Source: Pseudozyma flocculosa PF-1 (lineage: Eukaryota; Basidiomycota; Ustilaginomycetes; Ustilaginales; Ustilaginaceae). From it: DNA of 64,000 nt. A program made the translations under genes and the position numbers. The notes beneath the pieces are model-generated. The model searched no databases, was not told where the DNA came from, and was given only the letters and a program-made list of their open reading frames with translations. Where the stretch lies: contig NW_006920875.1 in the NCBI RefSeq assembly GCF_000417875.1, forward strand, positions 226,538-290,537, in the 5' to 3' direction. This document shows positions 10,812 to 21,600 of the stretch, one piece after another (within the stretch, counting starts at the first letter, position 1; each line of letters starts with the position of its first letter).

Positions 10812-13484
10812 ATGGCGCATAATCCCGCCGCCGGCACCGGCCGAGTGCCAGCTGGCCGCCCGACCTCGCCCCTCTTTACCTACACCGACGACGACCCTGC
10901 CGACGCCTTCGGCGACGCTCCCTCTCGCTCTCCACCACAACCGCCATCATCGTCATCATCATCATCAAAAGGAGCAGCAGCAGCAGGTCCGTCAGCGTTG
11001 AACGAGCCATCGTCGTCGTCGTACGCATCACCGCCATCGCCACCGTCTCCGTCTTCCTCGCCCCTGCACCGACCCGCAAGTGCAGACTCGAGGGGCAACA
11101 TGAGCCGCCCACCCTCGTATCGCTCCGGCTCCTACGGCAGCGGTACAGCGGCATCGCGGGTACCCCTCCCCGTAAAATCCATCGCATCCTCCAAAGAGGC
11201 ACAGTTCGACGCAGACTCCGACGACCTCGACGACGAGGACGACATGGTCGCCATCGCCGCCTCGTCGCTCACCACCCACGGTCAGGGGGCTGTCGAGGGC
11301 CACCACCGCAGGGCACCCGGCCACCACCGCGAGCGATCCGGCTCGCTGCCGCTCATAGATCGCATACCCAACCCGTTCCGGGCGTCGCTCGACGGCCTCG
11401 GCAACGACCTCCGCCACCTTCGCGAGAACCTCTCGGCCGTTGGCGTGCCCGGCTGGGACGGCGAAGGGCTGCCCGACTGGCTCAAGCGCGGCGCCGGCGT
11501 GTTTGATGCCACCGTCAACATGGCCAACAGCATCCTCGGCGCCGGCATCGTCGGTCTGCCCTACTCGATGCGCGAGAGTGGCTTTGTCGCCGGCCTCGGC
11601 CTGCTCATCGGCCTCTCTTTCCTCACCGACTGGACCATCCGCCTGATTGTGCTCAACGCCAAGCTCAGCGGCAGGATCACGTACATCGAGATCATGGAGC
11701 ACTGCTTTGGCGGCAACGGCAAGGCCGCCGTATCGATCTTCCAGTTCGCTTTTGCGTTCGGCGGCATGTGCGCGTTCTGCGTCGTCATCGGCGATACTAT
11801 CCCGCACGTCATCCGCTCCCTCTTCCCGGCCCTCGCCGGCACCTTCCTGGCCAACCGTCAGTTTGTCATCACCTTTTTCACCATGGCCATATCCTATCCG
11901 CTCTCGCTCTACCGCAACATCGAGTCGCTCAGCAAGGCGAGCGCCATCGCCCTCGTCTCGATGGTCGTCATCATTGTCGCCGTCACGCTGCGCGGTCCCG
12001 CCATGCCCATCGAGCTCAAGGGCGACCCGTCGCTCCGCTTCACCGTCGTCAACGTCTCGAACCTGGTCCGCTCAATCTCCGTCATCAGCTTCGCGTTTGT
12101 CTGCCACCACAACTCGCTCCTCATCTACGGCAGCCTCAAGGAGCCCTCGATGAACAAGTTTGGCCAGGTGACGCACTACTCGACCATCATCGCCGCCGCC
12201 GCCACCATCACCATGTCGGTCGCCGGCTACTGGAGCTTCGAGGAGAAGACGCTCAGCAACGTCCTCAACAACTTCCCCGACGACGACACCTTTATCAACG
12301 TCGCGCGCGGCCTGTTCGGGCTCAACATGCTGACGACGCTGCCGCTCGAGTGCTTCGTGTGCCGCGAAGTGCTCGAGACGTACTTCTTTGCCGGAGAGTT
12401 TGACCGCAACCGCCACCTCATCTTTACCTCGTCGCTGGTCGTCTCGGCCATGATGGTGTCGCTGCTCACCTGCGACCTGGGCATCGTGCTGGAGCTGACG
12501 GGCGGGCTGAGCGCCACGGCGCTGGCGTTCATCTTCCCCAGCCTCTGCTATCTCAAGTTGAGCGGCGAGAGCGGGAAAAAGGTGCCGCTCAGCAGCGTGC
12601 CCAACCTCGGCAGCGCAGAGGGGCAGCCGTCTCGATCGGCGCCGCGGGCCAACACGGCGGCGAGGGCAGGCGGGGCGGACCACGAGGGAGAGGGCGGGGC
12701 GGCGGGGGCGGGAGGCGTAATAACTTCGTATAGCATACATATACGAAGTATACGAGATCCGTCCGTCAGCGACCAGAGGGCGAGTGAGATCATCCCCGTC
12801 GCNNNNNNNNNNNNNNNNNNNNNNNNNNNNNNNNNNNNNNNNNNNNNNNNNNNNNNNNNNNNNNNNNNNNNNNNNNNNNNNNNNNNNNNNNNNNNNNNNN
12901 NNNNNNNNNNNNNNNNNNNNNNNNNNNNNNNNNNNNNNNNNNNNNNNNNNNNNNNNNNNNNNNNNNNNNNNNNNNNNNNNNNNNNNNNNNTTCCGCGGCG
13001 GAGCGAGGGATGGGCAGCGAGAGAACCGCATCCGCATCGACGACTACGAATCCGACGACGAGGACGACGGAGGGGCGACGCTCGACGACCTCGAGGCGCC
13101 GGGCCTGTCGGGCGCGGGGTCGCACGGCCCGTCGCACCTGCCGACGACTTCGCGACGGCCCGGTGCGGGAGAGGTGCCGATCGAGGACGTCGAACTGCCG
13201 CTGCGGCCGGGCGCCACGGTGCGCTTCCGGCCGCCGGCGTCGAAGCGCAAGTGGTGGCAGAGCACGAGGCCGCTCAGCGTCGCGTGCGCCGTGTTTGGCA
13301 TGGTGGTGCTCGTCATCAGTGGTGAGTGTGGCGCCGAAGGCCGTGCCGTGCCATCGCGAACGGACGGGAGCAGAAAGGGACGCTGACCTGAAAGTGCGCG
13401 TGCGTCCTCTCTGATCTTTCGACAGTCTGGACGGCCATCACCGACGTCGCAGCCGGGAGGAGCGGTGCTGTGCACGTGTGCTAG
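10812..13484 (+). CDS. Avt2-like (AAAP/SLC38) amino-acid transporter, broken by an assembly gap
   Basis: Multi-pass amino-acid permease of the AVT family, expected in the vacuolar membrane. A roughly 220-residue polar, Ser/Pro-rich N-terminal region precedes the transporter domain. That domain opens with VNMANSILGAGIVGLPYSMR, followed by CAFCVVIGDTIPHV, as in yeast Avt2. Several hydrophobic segments follow up to FIFPSLCYLKLSG. The coding sequence then hits a linker artefact (12716-12755), a misplaced read end and 188 Ns. It resumes at 12991 in a different frame (RENRIRIDDYESDDEDD) with a last membrane segment (LSVACAVFGMVVLVIS). A final intron (13322-13425) and a short exon end at the TAG at 13482-13484. 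ATG 10812 has a good context (AACCATGG). The true length is unknown because of the gap. Confidence 0.85.
12716..12755 (+). other. untrimmed 454 Titanium paired-end (loxP) linker
   Basis: Forty bases match the 42-base loxP-containing linker of 454 Titanium paired-end libraries in its reverse orientation. The match begins CGTAATAACTTCGTATAGC, with one T missing from each of two TT pairs, the typical 454 homopolymer error. It interrupts the AVT2-like coding region just before an N run. It is not fungal DNA. Confidence 0.95.
12756..12802 (+). other. misplaced mate-read end copied from the GCD1 intron
   Basis: About 46 bases after the linker match 9293-9338 on the same strand with a few indels. 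The shared core is GTCAGCGACCAGAGGG, followed by GTGAGATCATCCCCGT. This is what the other end of a circularised fragment of roughly 3.4 kb would look like. It should not be translated as part of the transporter. Confidence 0.9.
12803..12990. other. assembly gap (188 N)
   Basis: Run of N inside the AVT2-like gene. The frame changes across it, so its length is only an estimate. Confidence 0.99.
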
Positions 13485-14072
13485 GTCTGCGTGGCACCGC
13501 CTCGTCGTCGACCTCTTTGTAGCACCGACGTCGTCGACCTCTTCTGCGACCGCAGTCTGGCCACCGCAACACCTGCCCAGGCAGCCACACACGATCCTGA
13601 CTCTGTATCCGCAATAACACAATCTAGACTTTGCGCTCCTGAAGATGTCGACGGCATGCGGAAAGGAGCGAGACGGGGAGAGAGAGATGGATCCGCCTTG
13701 GCCATTATATCGAGTGACACGGGCAAAGGCGGCTTGCCCGTTGACCCCTCCGGCGCGACGCGCTGGGGCCTGTGGAGAGAGCAACACCCAGCTGTCATGC
13801 GGGGAAGCAGGTCTCAGCCGCCGGAGGGCTCTGGGCCGGCCGAGATGGCTCGCTTGAGAGACGGGTCGCTGGCTGATCGTATCTCGCCTCTTGCCTCTTG
13901 CCCGTCGCCCGTTGCCCTCGACCTCGCTCGCTCTGGCTGCAGTACTTTGGCCATCCGACGCGCCGTACTCGGCCTCACACCTAGCCTGGAGTCCTCAACG
14001 GACGGGGTGAACGCCGCCGACGCCACTCACCATCCTCATCACGAACCATCACGACAACGATAGTCGACCAAA
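13485..14072. other. intergenic region, no gene seen
   Basis: 3' end of the AVT2-like gene and upstream region of the PNGase A gene. Small ORFs only, with no recognised motif or RNA gene. Confidence 0.5.
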
Positions 14073-16506
14073 ATGCTCTTGCGCACCTCCGCCCTCGCCC
14101 TGGCGCTGACGGCGCTCGCCGCTGTCGTCGTCGGTGCTTCCCGCCCGGGATGGCCTTTACCCTCGGCGCAGCACCCGGAGCAATCCTCCCATGACCCTCT
14201 TCCTCACTGGCTCGGGCCGTTTCGCTTCCCCGACTCGTCTGCGGGCGCGAGGGGAGGCTCATCCATCCCCTCGCCCGACACGACGCCCGCAAGGCAGCCG
14301 GCGGGACCGACGCTCAACTTCGAGCTCAACCGCCCCGCTCCCCTCCTCCTCAGCCCCGACTCCTCCAGCTGCACCCTCGACCTCGTCACGCGCTCCTTTG
14401 GCAACAGCTACGGCAAGCCCTCAGTCGTACCCTTCAGCCCCGCCTCGTTCGACGACGAGCGATGCAAAGACCCGACCATCTGGACCGGCCTCACGCTCAC
14501 CATCCGAGGTGCATCCGTCGGTCGCCAGTTTGATCGCCTCGGCACCATCTGGTTGGGCAACGACGACACCGGGCACGGTGTAGAGGTTTGGAGGACCGAC
14601 AACCCCGAGCCCACCCGGACGGGCATCGAGTGGTCCACCAGCAGGGACGTCGGTCGCTTCTACCCGCTCTTCAAGCGCGACGCCACCGTCGTCTTTGACT
14701 TTCCCAACATCGTCGATGCGACCTATACTGGCGCGCTCAACCGTAAGTCGAGGCTCACGCAACGGAATGGGGCCTGCAGGGTGAAGCATGGCTGACGACT
14801 CGGCTGCTGTCCCCCCCCTCCGCCCGCGAGATTGCGGCAGTGACGCTGTCCGTCACCGCCTACGTCGACCGCAGCAACAGCCTGGCGCCGCTGGCCAAAC
14901 GAGCGCCCGATGTCGTGCTGCCCATCTCGCGGCGCAAGAGCAACGACAGCTCCCTCTTCCAGCTGGGCGGATCCAGCGGCGACGGTGCCGTCTCTCTGCA
15001 GCTGCCGCACAATGCCGCGCGCGCCACCGTCGAGCTGTTTGCGACCGGCACGGCCACCGAGGAGTTCTGGTACACGCTCATCCCGGATCGCTTCTTCGGG
15101 CAGCTGACCAACGCCACCGAGCAGGGCTACTTCGGCCACGGACCGTACCGCGAGGTGCAGCTGTACATCGACGGCCGGCTGGCCGGCCTCGCCGCGCCGT
15201 ACCCCGTCATCTACACGGGCGGCATCAGCCCGCTCCTCTGGCGGCCCTCTGCGTCGTTTGGCGCGTTCGATTCGCCCACCTACTCGATCGACATTACCCC
15301 CTTCCTCGGCACCTTGACCGACGGACGGCCGCACGAGTTCAAGGTGCGCGTCGCCTCGGGAGAGAGGGACGGCAGGATCAACGATGCCAGCTGGTTCGTC
15401 TCGGGCAACGTGGCCGTCTACCGCGACGAGAGCGACGAGAGGACCACGGGCGAGCTGGCACCGCCCGGCGACGACGGGGACCGGAGGGGTGATGCGGTCC
15501 CCGCTGTCTCGGTGACGGGCCGGCTGGAGGGTGATCCGTTCCAGGACGACGTAGGTCGGCTCGACTTCCACGCTCAGCTCGTGGGTCAGCGCCGCTTCGA
15601 GGTGAGAGGTACCGTTTCGACGGGCAGCCAACGACGGCGCGGTCGGGCGGCCCAGACGGTGGTGTGGCAGCAGGAGATGCGGTACGATAACCGAGGGAGC
15701 GTCACGGCCAGAGAGCAGGTGACGATCCAGCGCTCGTCGGGATGGACCCGTTCGACTGTCATCGATGCCGCCGCCGCCGCCGATGAAGACGATGACGCCG
15801 ATGAGAGGGAGGGGGAGGCAGAGACGGAGATGGAGCAGCCGCTCCGTCTTGGCCGGCGGGGCAACAAAGGTCGGGGAGAGCAGCACCACTTTGACGTCGA
15901 CTCCGCATCGGGCCGACAAAAGGGAGGACGAAAGAGCATCGAGCTCAGATTCTCGTACCCGCTCAGCGTCACGACCTCTCTCCGACCTGGCGACGTCGGG
16001 GCTGGGGTGAACACGACATCCACGACGCACCTCGACCATTCCTTCTCCCGGGACGTACTCGTCACGGGCGACGTGCAGGTCACGAGGGACGTACACGTCA
16101 CGGGAAAGAAGGGGGATTGGCTGGTGTTGGGCAACGAGGAAGTGTTGGGACGAGACGAGAGCGGGGCACCGTGGAGCGTCCGTACGCACCGCGTCGCCGA
16201 CGTCTTTTCTAGCCAGCTCAACCAGACCGCCACGCCGCGGTACGACTATTCCTCTGACCAGTCGTTGTGAGTCTCTTGCCCTTTCTCGCCTCGGCCCCTC
16301 CATTGCTGTGGCAGGATGCACGTGGCGCAGTACTGACACCTTCTCGAGCGGTTTGGTGGGTCGGGGTTGATCCCAGTTTCTACCGAGACGTGACGGGCGG
16401 CTCGATCGATCGTACCACAACGACCAAGGATGGTGTCGTCACCTCTGACGATCTGGCCGGATCACTGGCGGTTCGCGCTCAACCGCCGCGCCTCCATCCC
16501 GCCTAG
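14073..16506 (+). CDS. secreted peptide-N4-(N-acetyl-beta-glucosaminyl)asparagine amidase A (PNGase A)
   Basis: Predicted secreted or vacuolar glycoamidase that removes N-glycans from glycopeptides. The N-terminus is a signal peptide (leucine/alanine core, residues about 1-22). The PNGase A N-terminal domain follows, with CTLDLVTRSFGNSYGKPSVV, RCKDPTIWTGLTLTIRG, GRQFDRLGTIWLG and EPTRTGIEWSTSRDVGRFYPL. The second half has TEEFWYTLIPDRFF, GPYREVQLYIDGRLAG and PVIYTGGISPLLWRP. Exons: 14073-14742, 14841-16266 and 16377-16506 (741 residues). The last junction is the least certain. It was chosen because a TACTGAC branch site and a TCCCAG acceptor join into an open frame (FYRDVTGGSIDRTTTTKDG); simply reading through stops at 16268. 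Confidence 0.85.
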
Positions 16507-16697
16507 GCAAATACGCCGGCGGCCGGCACCGTCAGTCGAGCAGAGGAAGAGAGGAGCGCATCGGATGCCAAATGCCAGGATGTTTGGGAGGCTACAAGTA
16601 CAGTGCGGGCTGCATCACGGCGCGGTGCAGCTCAGCGAGGTCGATCGAGAGGAGGTGCAGAGGCATACGTTGGAAGACGGGACCACGCGTCGACGCA

Positions 16698-18192
16698 TCA
16701 CTTCTTGCCCTTCTTGGCCGCACCGCCGCCGCTGGCCGTCTTTGACTTTTTCGCGTCCTTCTTGCCGTCGGCCTCGGGCTTTCTCTTGGCCGATGACGAT
16801 GCGACGCTGCGGGCAGAGAGGACGTGGATCGTAAAGGAGCGACGGGTGGGTCAGCGGCGTGCTACGCTAGCCGGTGCCCGACTGGCGCCGTGTCCGGCAG
16901 CGAGACGGGCCGCACTCACGTGAAGAAGCCATCCAGCCTTCCCTGCTGCTTCTGGCTGAGCGACTTTTGCAGCTTCTCGCATCCTTTCCTCACGCGGTCC
17001 TCGCTGTCGGATGGCGGAGCGCGGGAGGCAGATATTACCAGCAAACGCGTCAGTCGCCATCCTCCGCTCCAAAAGGACTCGAGCCGAAGAGCCATCGACA
17101 CATGGGACGACGCAACGCACCTGAAGCCCTTGTCCTGGCAGAGGAACTTGACCATGCCCTCGACGTCGGGCGCCTCCCACTTGAGGTCGAGGTCGCTGCC
17201 CTTCTGGACGTCGGGCGCGAGGAAAATCTTGCGCGCCTCTTCAAACGGCCACACGTCGGGGATTACGACGCTCTTCTTGCCCTCGGCCTTGAGGTGTTCG
17301 ACGACCTTGTCGAGGCTGCCGTGCTCCTTCATGAGCTTGAGCGCCGTCTTTGGACCGATGCCCTTGATGGGGTCGAGGTAGTCGCAGCCGAGGAGAATGC
17401 AGAGGTCGATGAACTGGTCCATGGTCATGCCTAGGCCCTCGAGGGCGCGCGGCAGGTCGACCTGGTGAACGGGGAGCTTCTTCTGCTCCGATGCGGTGAG
17501 GTGCTTGAGGAGGATGGGCGTGCCAAAGGTGAGGGTGTCCATGTCCTCGGAACCGGCGGCGTAGACCTTGCCGGCCCTGGCGAGCTCGGCGCACTGGGCC
17601 TCTGCCTCGGAGGGGGCGATGACGCAGGGGATGCCCATGAGCTTGAGGAGGTGCCTGACCTCCTCGTTGTGCTGTCGGGTGGGCCTGACCTGCCTGCGCG
17701 CGAGCTGGTCCATCTTCTCGACGTCCGCCACGTCCTTTTGCTCTTCCTCCTGCTCCCTTGCCTCTTCTCGCTTCCCGAAGCGCTTGTTGAGCACCTCCTG
17801 CTTGAGGTCCGGGGGCTTGCCGTCGAAGACGTACATCGGCTTGATGCCGTAGTCGATCATGCGGAGGGTGCGGTAGAAGAAGCCGAGGAGGTGGCTGGTG
17901 GTCTCTCCGGACTCGGTCATGAGCTGCTGACCGTCGTTTTGCCTTACGGCGATGAGGAACTGGTAGAGGCTCATGGATGCGTCGATGGCGACCTTGCGTC
18001 CAAAGTAGGTCTTGATCTCCATTTCCTTGATGGCGCCGGGCGCCTCGTCGCTGATGAGGGCGGTGAGGCCTGCGAGATTTGCGAGGGGGGCGAAAAGCGA
18101 GCGGAGATGAGGCGTGAGTAGGCCCGGGGGCGAGACCCAGCCGGAGCTGTCGAGATGCGGCAACACTGCTCGTGCTTACCTTTGATACCCAT
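16698..18192 (-). CDS. FEN1: flap endonuclease 1 (FEN1/Rad27)
   Basis: Structure-specific 5' nuclease for Okazaki-fragment maturation and long-patch base-excision repair in the nucleus. Four exons: 18192-18180 (13 nt, encoding MGIK plus one base), 18069-17121, 17003-16920 and 16806-16698. The 384-residue product matches the family length (about 380). It starts [20 protein letters not shown]. Metal-site regions are visible in [39 protein letters not shown] and [11 protein letters not shown], then [19 protein letters not shown] (helix-hairpin-helix). The C-terminus has the PCNA-binding box QGRLDGFF and a lysine-rich nuclear-localisation tail ([16 protein letters not shown]). All joins keep frame. 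Divergent from ATRIP. Confidence 0.95.
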
Positions 18193-18663
18193 GGTTGCGT
18201 ATGGGCGATGTTGAGCAGGCCAAGGGAGGGAGGGAGAATGAGGGAAAGGATGAGGTTTGCGATGGGGGGATGGTGGTGGTGGGGGTTGGGAGGGCGCTTT
18301 GACCCAGGGATAGCCTCCACCTGGTTCTTGGCCGCTGCAGGGCTCGACGACGCGACCTGGCCCGCAGGCCTCTCTCTATACGCGACCGCCCGCAACGCGC
18401 CAGACGCTCGTCACTTTTGGGCCTGGCCTGGCCTGGCCTGCCTGGCTGGCTGGCAAGCACCTCCGACTTCCGAAGTGGCAGGCCAGGGTGCGGCCCTCGC
18501 TCGCTCGGCTTCCCGCAGCAGCTCAGCCTCGCCTCGCCTCTGGCCCTTCGGTCTCGCCACCATCGCCGCCCGCCTTGCTCAGCTTGCTTCTCCCTATCCG
18601 CACAAAGAGCGAGCGAGCGACAAGGCCGCTCCCCATGGCGCACACCACACCGCATACCCAGAC
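18193..18663. promoter_or_regulatory. bidirectional promoter FEN1 / ATRIP
   Basis: 471 bp separate the two ATGs. A dense cluster of TGGCCTGGC and CTGGCTGGC units lies at 18419-18491. Tandem GAGCGAGCGA occurs near 18607. No TATA box is seen. Confidence 0.5.
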
Positions 18664-21600
18664 ATGACCGTCGACGACGACGACGAGTTCGACGCCTTCT
18701 TTGACGACGCTCCCCTCGACCCGGAGCTCGAAGAGTCCCTCGCCCAGGTGGAAGCCTCCTATACTGCTTCCCAGTCGCTCCAAAACAGGCAGCAGCCAAG
18801 CGCCACTGCCAACCTCACGGCCGCCGCCCATGCATCTGCAGTCCGCACCGCACAGCCGCCTTCCTTCGTGACCCCAAACCTCGGGAGCGGCGTTCGCAAG
18901 GGCACCTTCATCAACCCTCAGAAGCGTCAGAAGCTATCCAACGGCCTCGCACGCGTCACATCCGGCGGCCGCACCGGTCTACGGCACGAAGCTGTCATTC
19001 TGGAGGACGACGAGGACCAAGGGGCTTCTCCATCGCGTCAGGCCCCCACCACCACCAGCATCGCCCCACAGCCTCACGCTGCCGTTTCGACCAGGCAGCA
19101 ACCACCTGGGCGCCTGCAGAGACGATCTCCCGGTGCAGACGAGGTCATCGTCCACAACCTTCGCGACGATGAGTTTGGCGACGGCGACGACGACTGGTGG
19201 ACCGGAAACAACGGCCTCGACCAGGCAGAGGAGGAGGCTATCCGCATGTCGCAGCAGCCCGTCTCGCAGCAACCCGTACCCGCCCGCAGGGAACCCCCCA
19301 CCGTTGCCGCCACTGCCGCCGCCCTCGAGGCGGGGCCACCGCCAAGCGCTCACGATGTCGACCTCCGACAGCTCAAGCAGCAGCTGCAAGAGCTGCAGAG
19401 GGCGGCCAAGCAACAAGAAGAGGCGATCCGAAAGCTGACGCTCGACAAGCGCGCAAAGGAGGGCGAGGTCGCAGTGGTGCGCCAGAACCTCAACAAGCTC
19501 AACCTCGAGAATGCCAAGCTGCGCGAAAAAGAGGTGCGCATGGAGCAGGAGCACAAGGCCACGCTCGAAAAGCTCCACGCCGACAATCAGCGCCAGATGG
19601 AGCGCCTAGAGACGGCCACCGCCTTCCGCCGCGTAGAGCAGGACACCAGCCGCAGGGCCTGGCCCTCGAGCGTCAGGCGCGTGCCGCCCTCGACGCTGCG
19701 CGACCGCGATCGCCGCCAAGAGTCGCAGGTCGCCGCCGGCCTCACGACCCCCACAAAGCGCAACCGCAACGGCGGCCGGCCCATCACGCCGAGCTCCTCG
19801 ACCTCGCGGACCCCGCGGACACTGGGTCGTTCGGCGGCACTGGACCGGGCAGAACCCGTCAGCCCAAGCAGGCGAGCCGGTGCGGTCGAGGCGAGCCATG
19901 GTGTCCACGCCCATGGCCGACCGAGCAGCACAAAGGGAAAGGGCAAGGCCTTCTCCAAGTTCAAAAACTCGTTCGACGATCCCGGGCTCTTGCCGGCCAA
20001 GTTCCAGCCGACAGCCGCAGTGCAAGTCCATCGACCGGCCTCGGCGCTCGGATTGAGTCAGGACGCGGTCGACATCAGCATGGACGATGCCCCGTTGCTC
20101 GATCCGCCGTCACCACGAGGGCTGCCGCACACGCCGTCGAAGCGAGGTCGAGACGAGCTTCATCCTGCGGAAGCTGGCTTCGACTCCGCCGCATACCGGC
20201 GAAAGCAGCGGTACTACTGGGCTGTTGGCGAGCTGGTGCGGAGGCGCGCCGAGCTCGTGGGGCAGGTGCTCAGCCATACCTGCGCCATCCCATCGACGCC
20301 TCTCTCGCACCCTAGGACGAGGTACAACCCGAAGGGCTCGCCGCCTGGCAGTCAGCCATCCGGGTCAAGGCCTTACGACAGCACCATCCACCGTCTCATC
20401 AACGCCGAGATCCCTGCGGGCGCGCCTTCGATTCTCTTGCAGCGGTACGCCCTCGCCACGCAGTACCTCAACGCTGTGCTGACGCAGGGCAGCGTATCCG
20501 ACGGCGAGGACCGCTTCCGCTTCTTGCTCGAGCACGACGACGGCTGGGAGGAGGGCCTGGAGGACGGGATGCAGGACCTGCTCGAGGGCCTCGCCGCCGC
20601 ACTGCAGACGCTCATGGGCCTGTTCCTGCGCCTCTGCATGACCGACTGCCTCCGGGATACGCTGAAGCTGGCACGGTCGCTGTGCGTGGCGCATCCACCC
20701 CTGGCAGAAAAGATCCTGACGCCGCAGGACGGCGTGTGGGACTACAGGGCCGAGGAGCGACGGACGCAAGGCAGCGCATCGGACGCGATCTCGACCGAAG
20801 AGATCGACACCCCCCGCAGCCTCACCATCATCCTGGTCGAGTCAATCAAGAAGTGCAACGTGGTCCCGATCTCCGTCTCGTCTCCGGCATCGACCCTCAC
20901 TTCTGGCGCGCCGGCGCCTGAAGCCGTGGACCGGGGGCGTCCGATCGCGACGCAGGCGCAGAGCCAGGCGCGCCGCCTTGTGGATCGTGAGAGAGCCAGG
21001 GCCGCCGCCAACGCCGAAGCAGCGTCAAACCTAGCTGAAGACGAGGACAAGGAGCAGCCGTGGGACATGGGAGAGGATGCTCGAGAGGAGCTCGTCGAAG
21101 CCGTCGTCGACGTCCTCGAGGTCCTCTGCTGGGCTTTCCAGGGCCAGCCCCTCGAGTCGGCGCTGCGCTTCATCGGCGATACCGACGGCTTCCTCTTCAC
21201 GCTCCTGGACCGGCGGCGGCGGTGCTCGAGCATCGAACGGACGGTCCGCCTCGTTGCATCCATGTCGTCCAACTCGAGCCTCGTCCATGCCTGCCTCGCG
21301 GCCAGGCCGGACCCGCAGCTCGGTCATTCGCTCAACACGCCCAGCTCGACCTCGACCGGTGGCGGCGCCACTTCGATGGCCGCGACCACGGCCGGACGGA
21401 GCTCGCGCAGCGGTCGGTTCTCGGTGCTCGAGGTGATGGCCAAGCACCTCGTCGATCGGCGGTACGACCTGCCGGAGCGCGAGTGGCACTCGCTGCACCG
21501 CACCATCCTCATCCTTCTGACGCAGGCGGCCATCAAGGCGCGGGACACGCACATCATCCTGGCCGACTCGGCGCCGCTGCTGGCCGCCCTGGTCAAGTGT

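Noticed and set aside
12716..12755. A genuine loxP/Cre-type recombination site or engineered cassette
   Set aside because: Flanking bases match the 454 linker beyond the 34-bp loxP core, two T deletions fit homopolymer error, and the adjacent sequence is a misplaced copy of DNA 3.4 kb upstream. No marker gene is present.
16267..16336. PNGase A gene ending at 16270 or using the first AG acceptors after the donor
   Set aside because: Those choices give a truncated or abruptly stopped tail. The acceptor at 16376 behind a TACTGAC branch site joins to a 43-codon open frame. Still only moderately sure.
14723..16420. 565-codon antisense ORF inside the PNGase A gene
   Set aside because: Opposite a gene with clear family motifs; no independent support.
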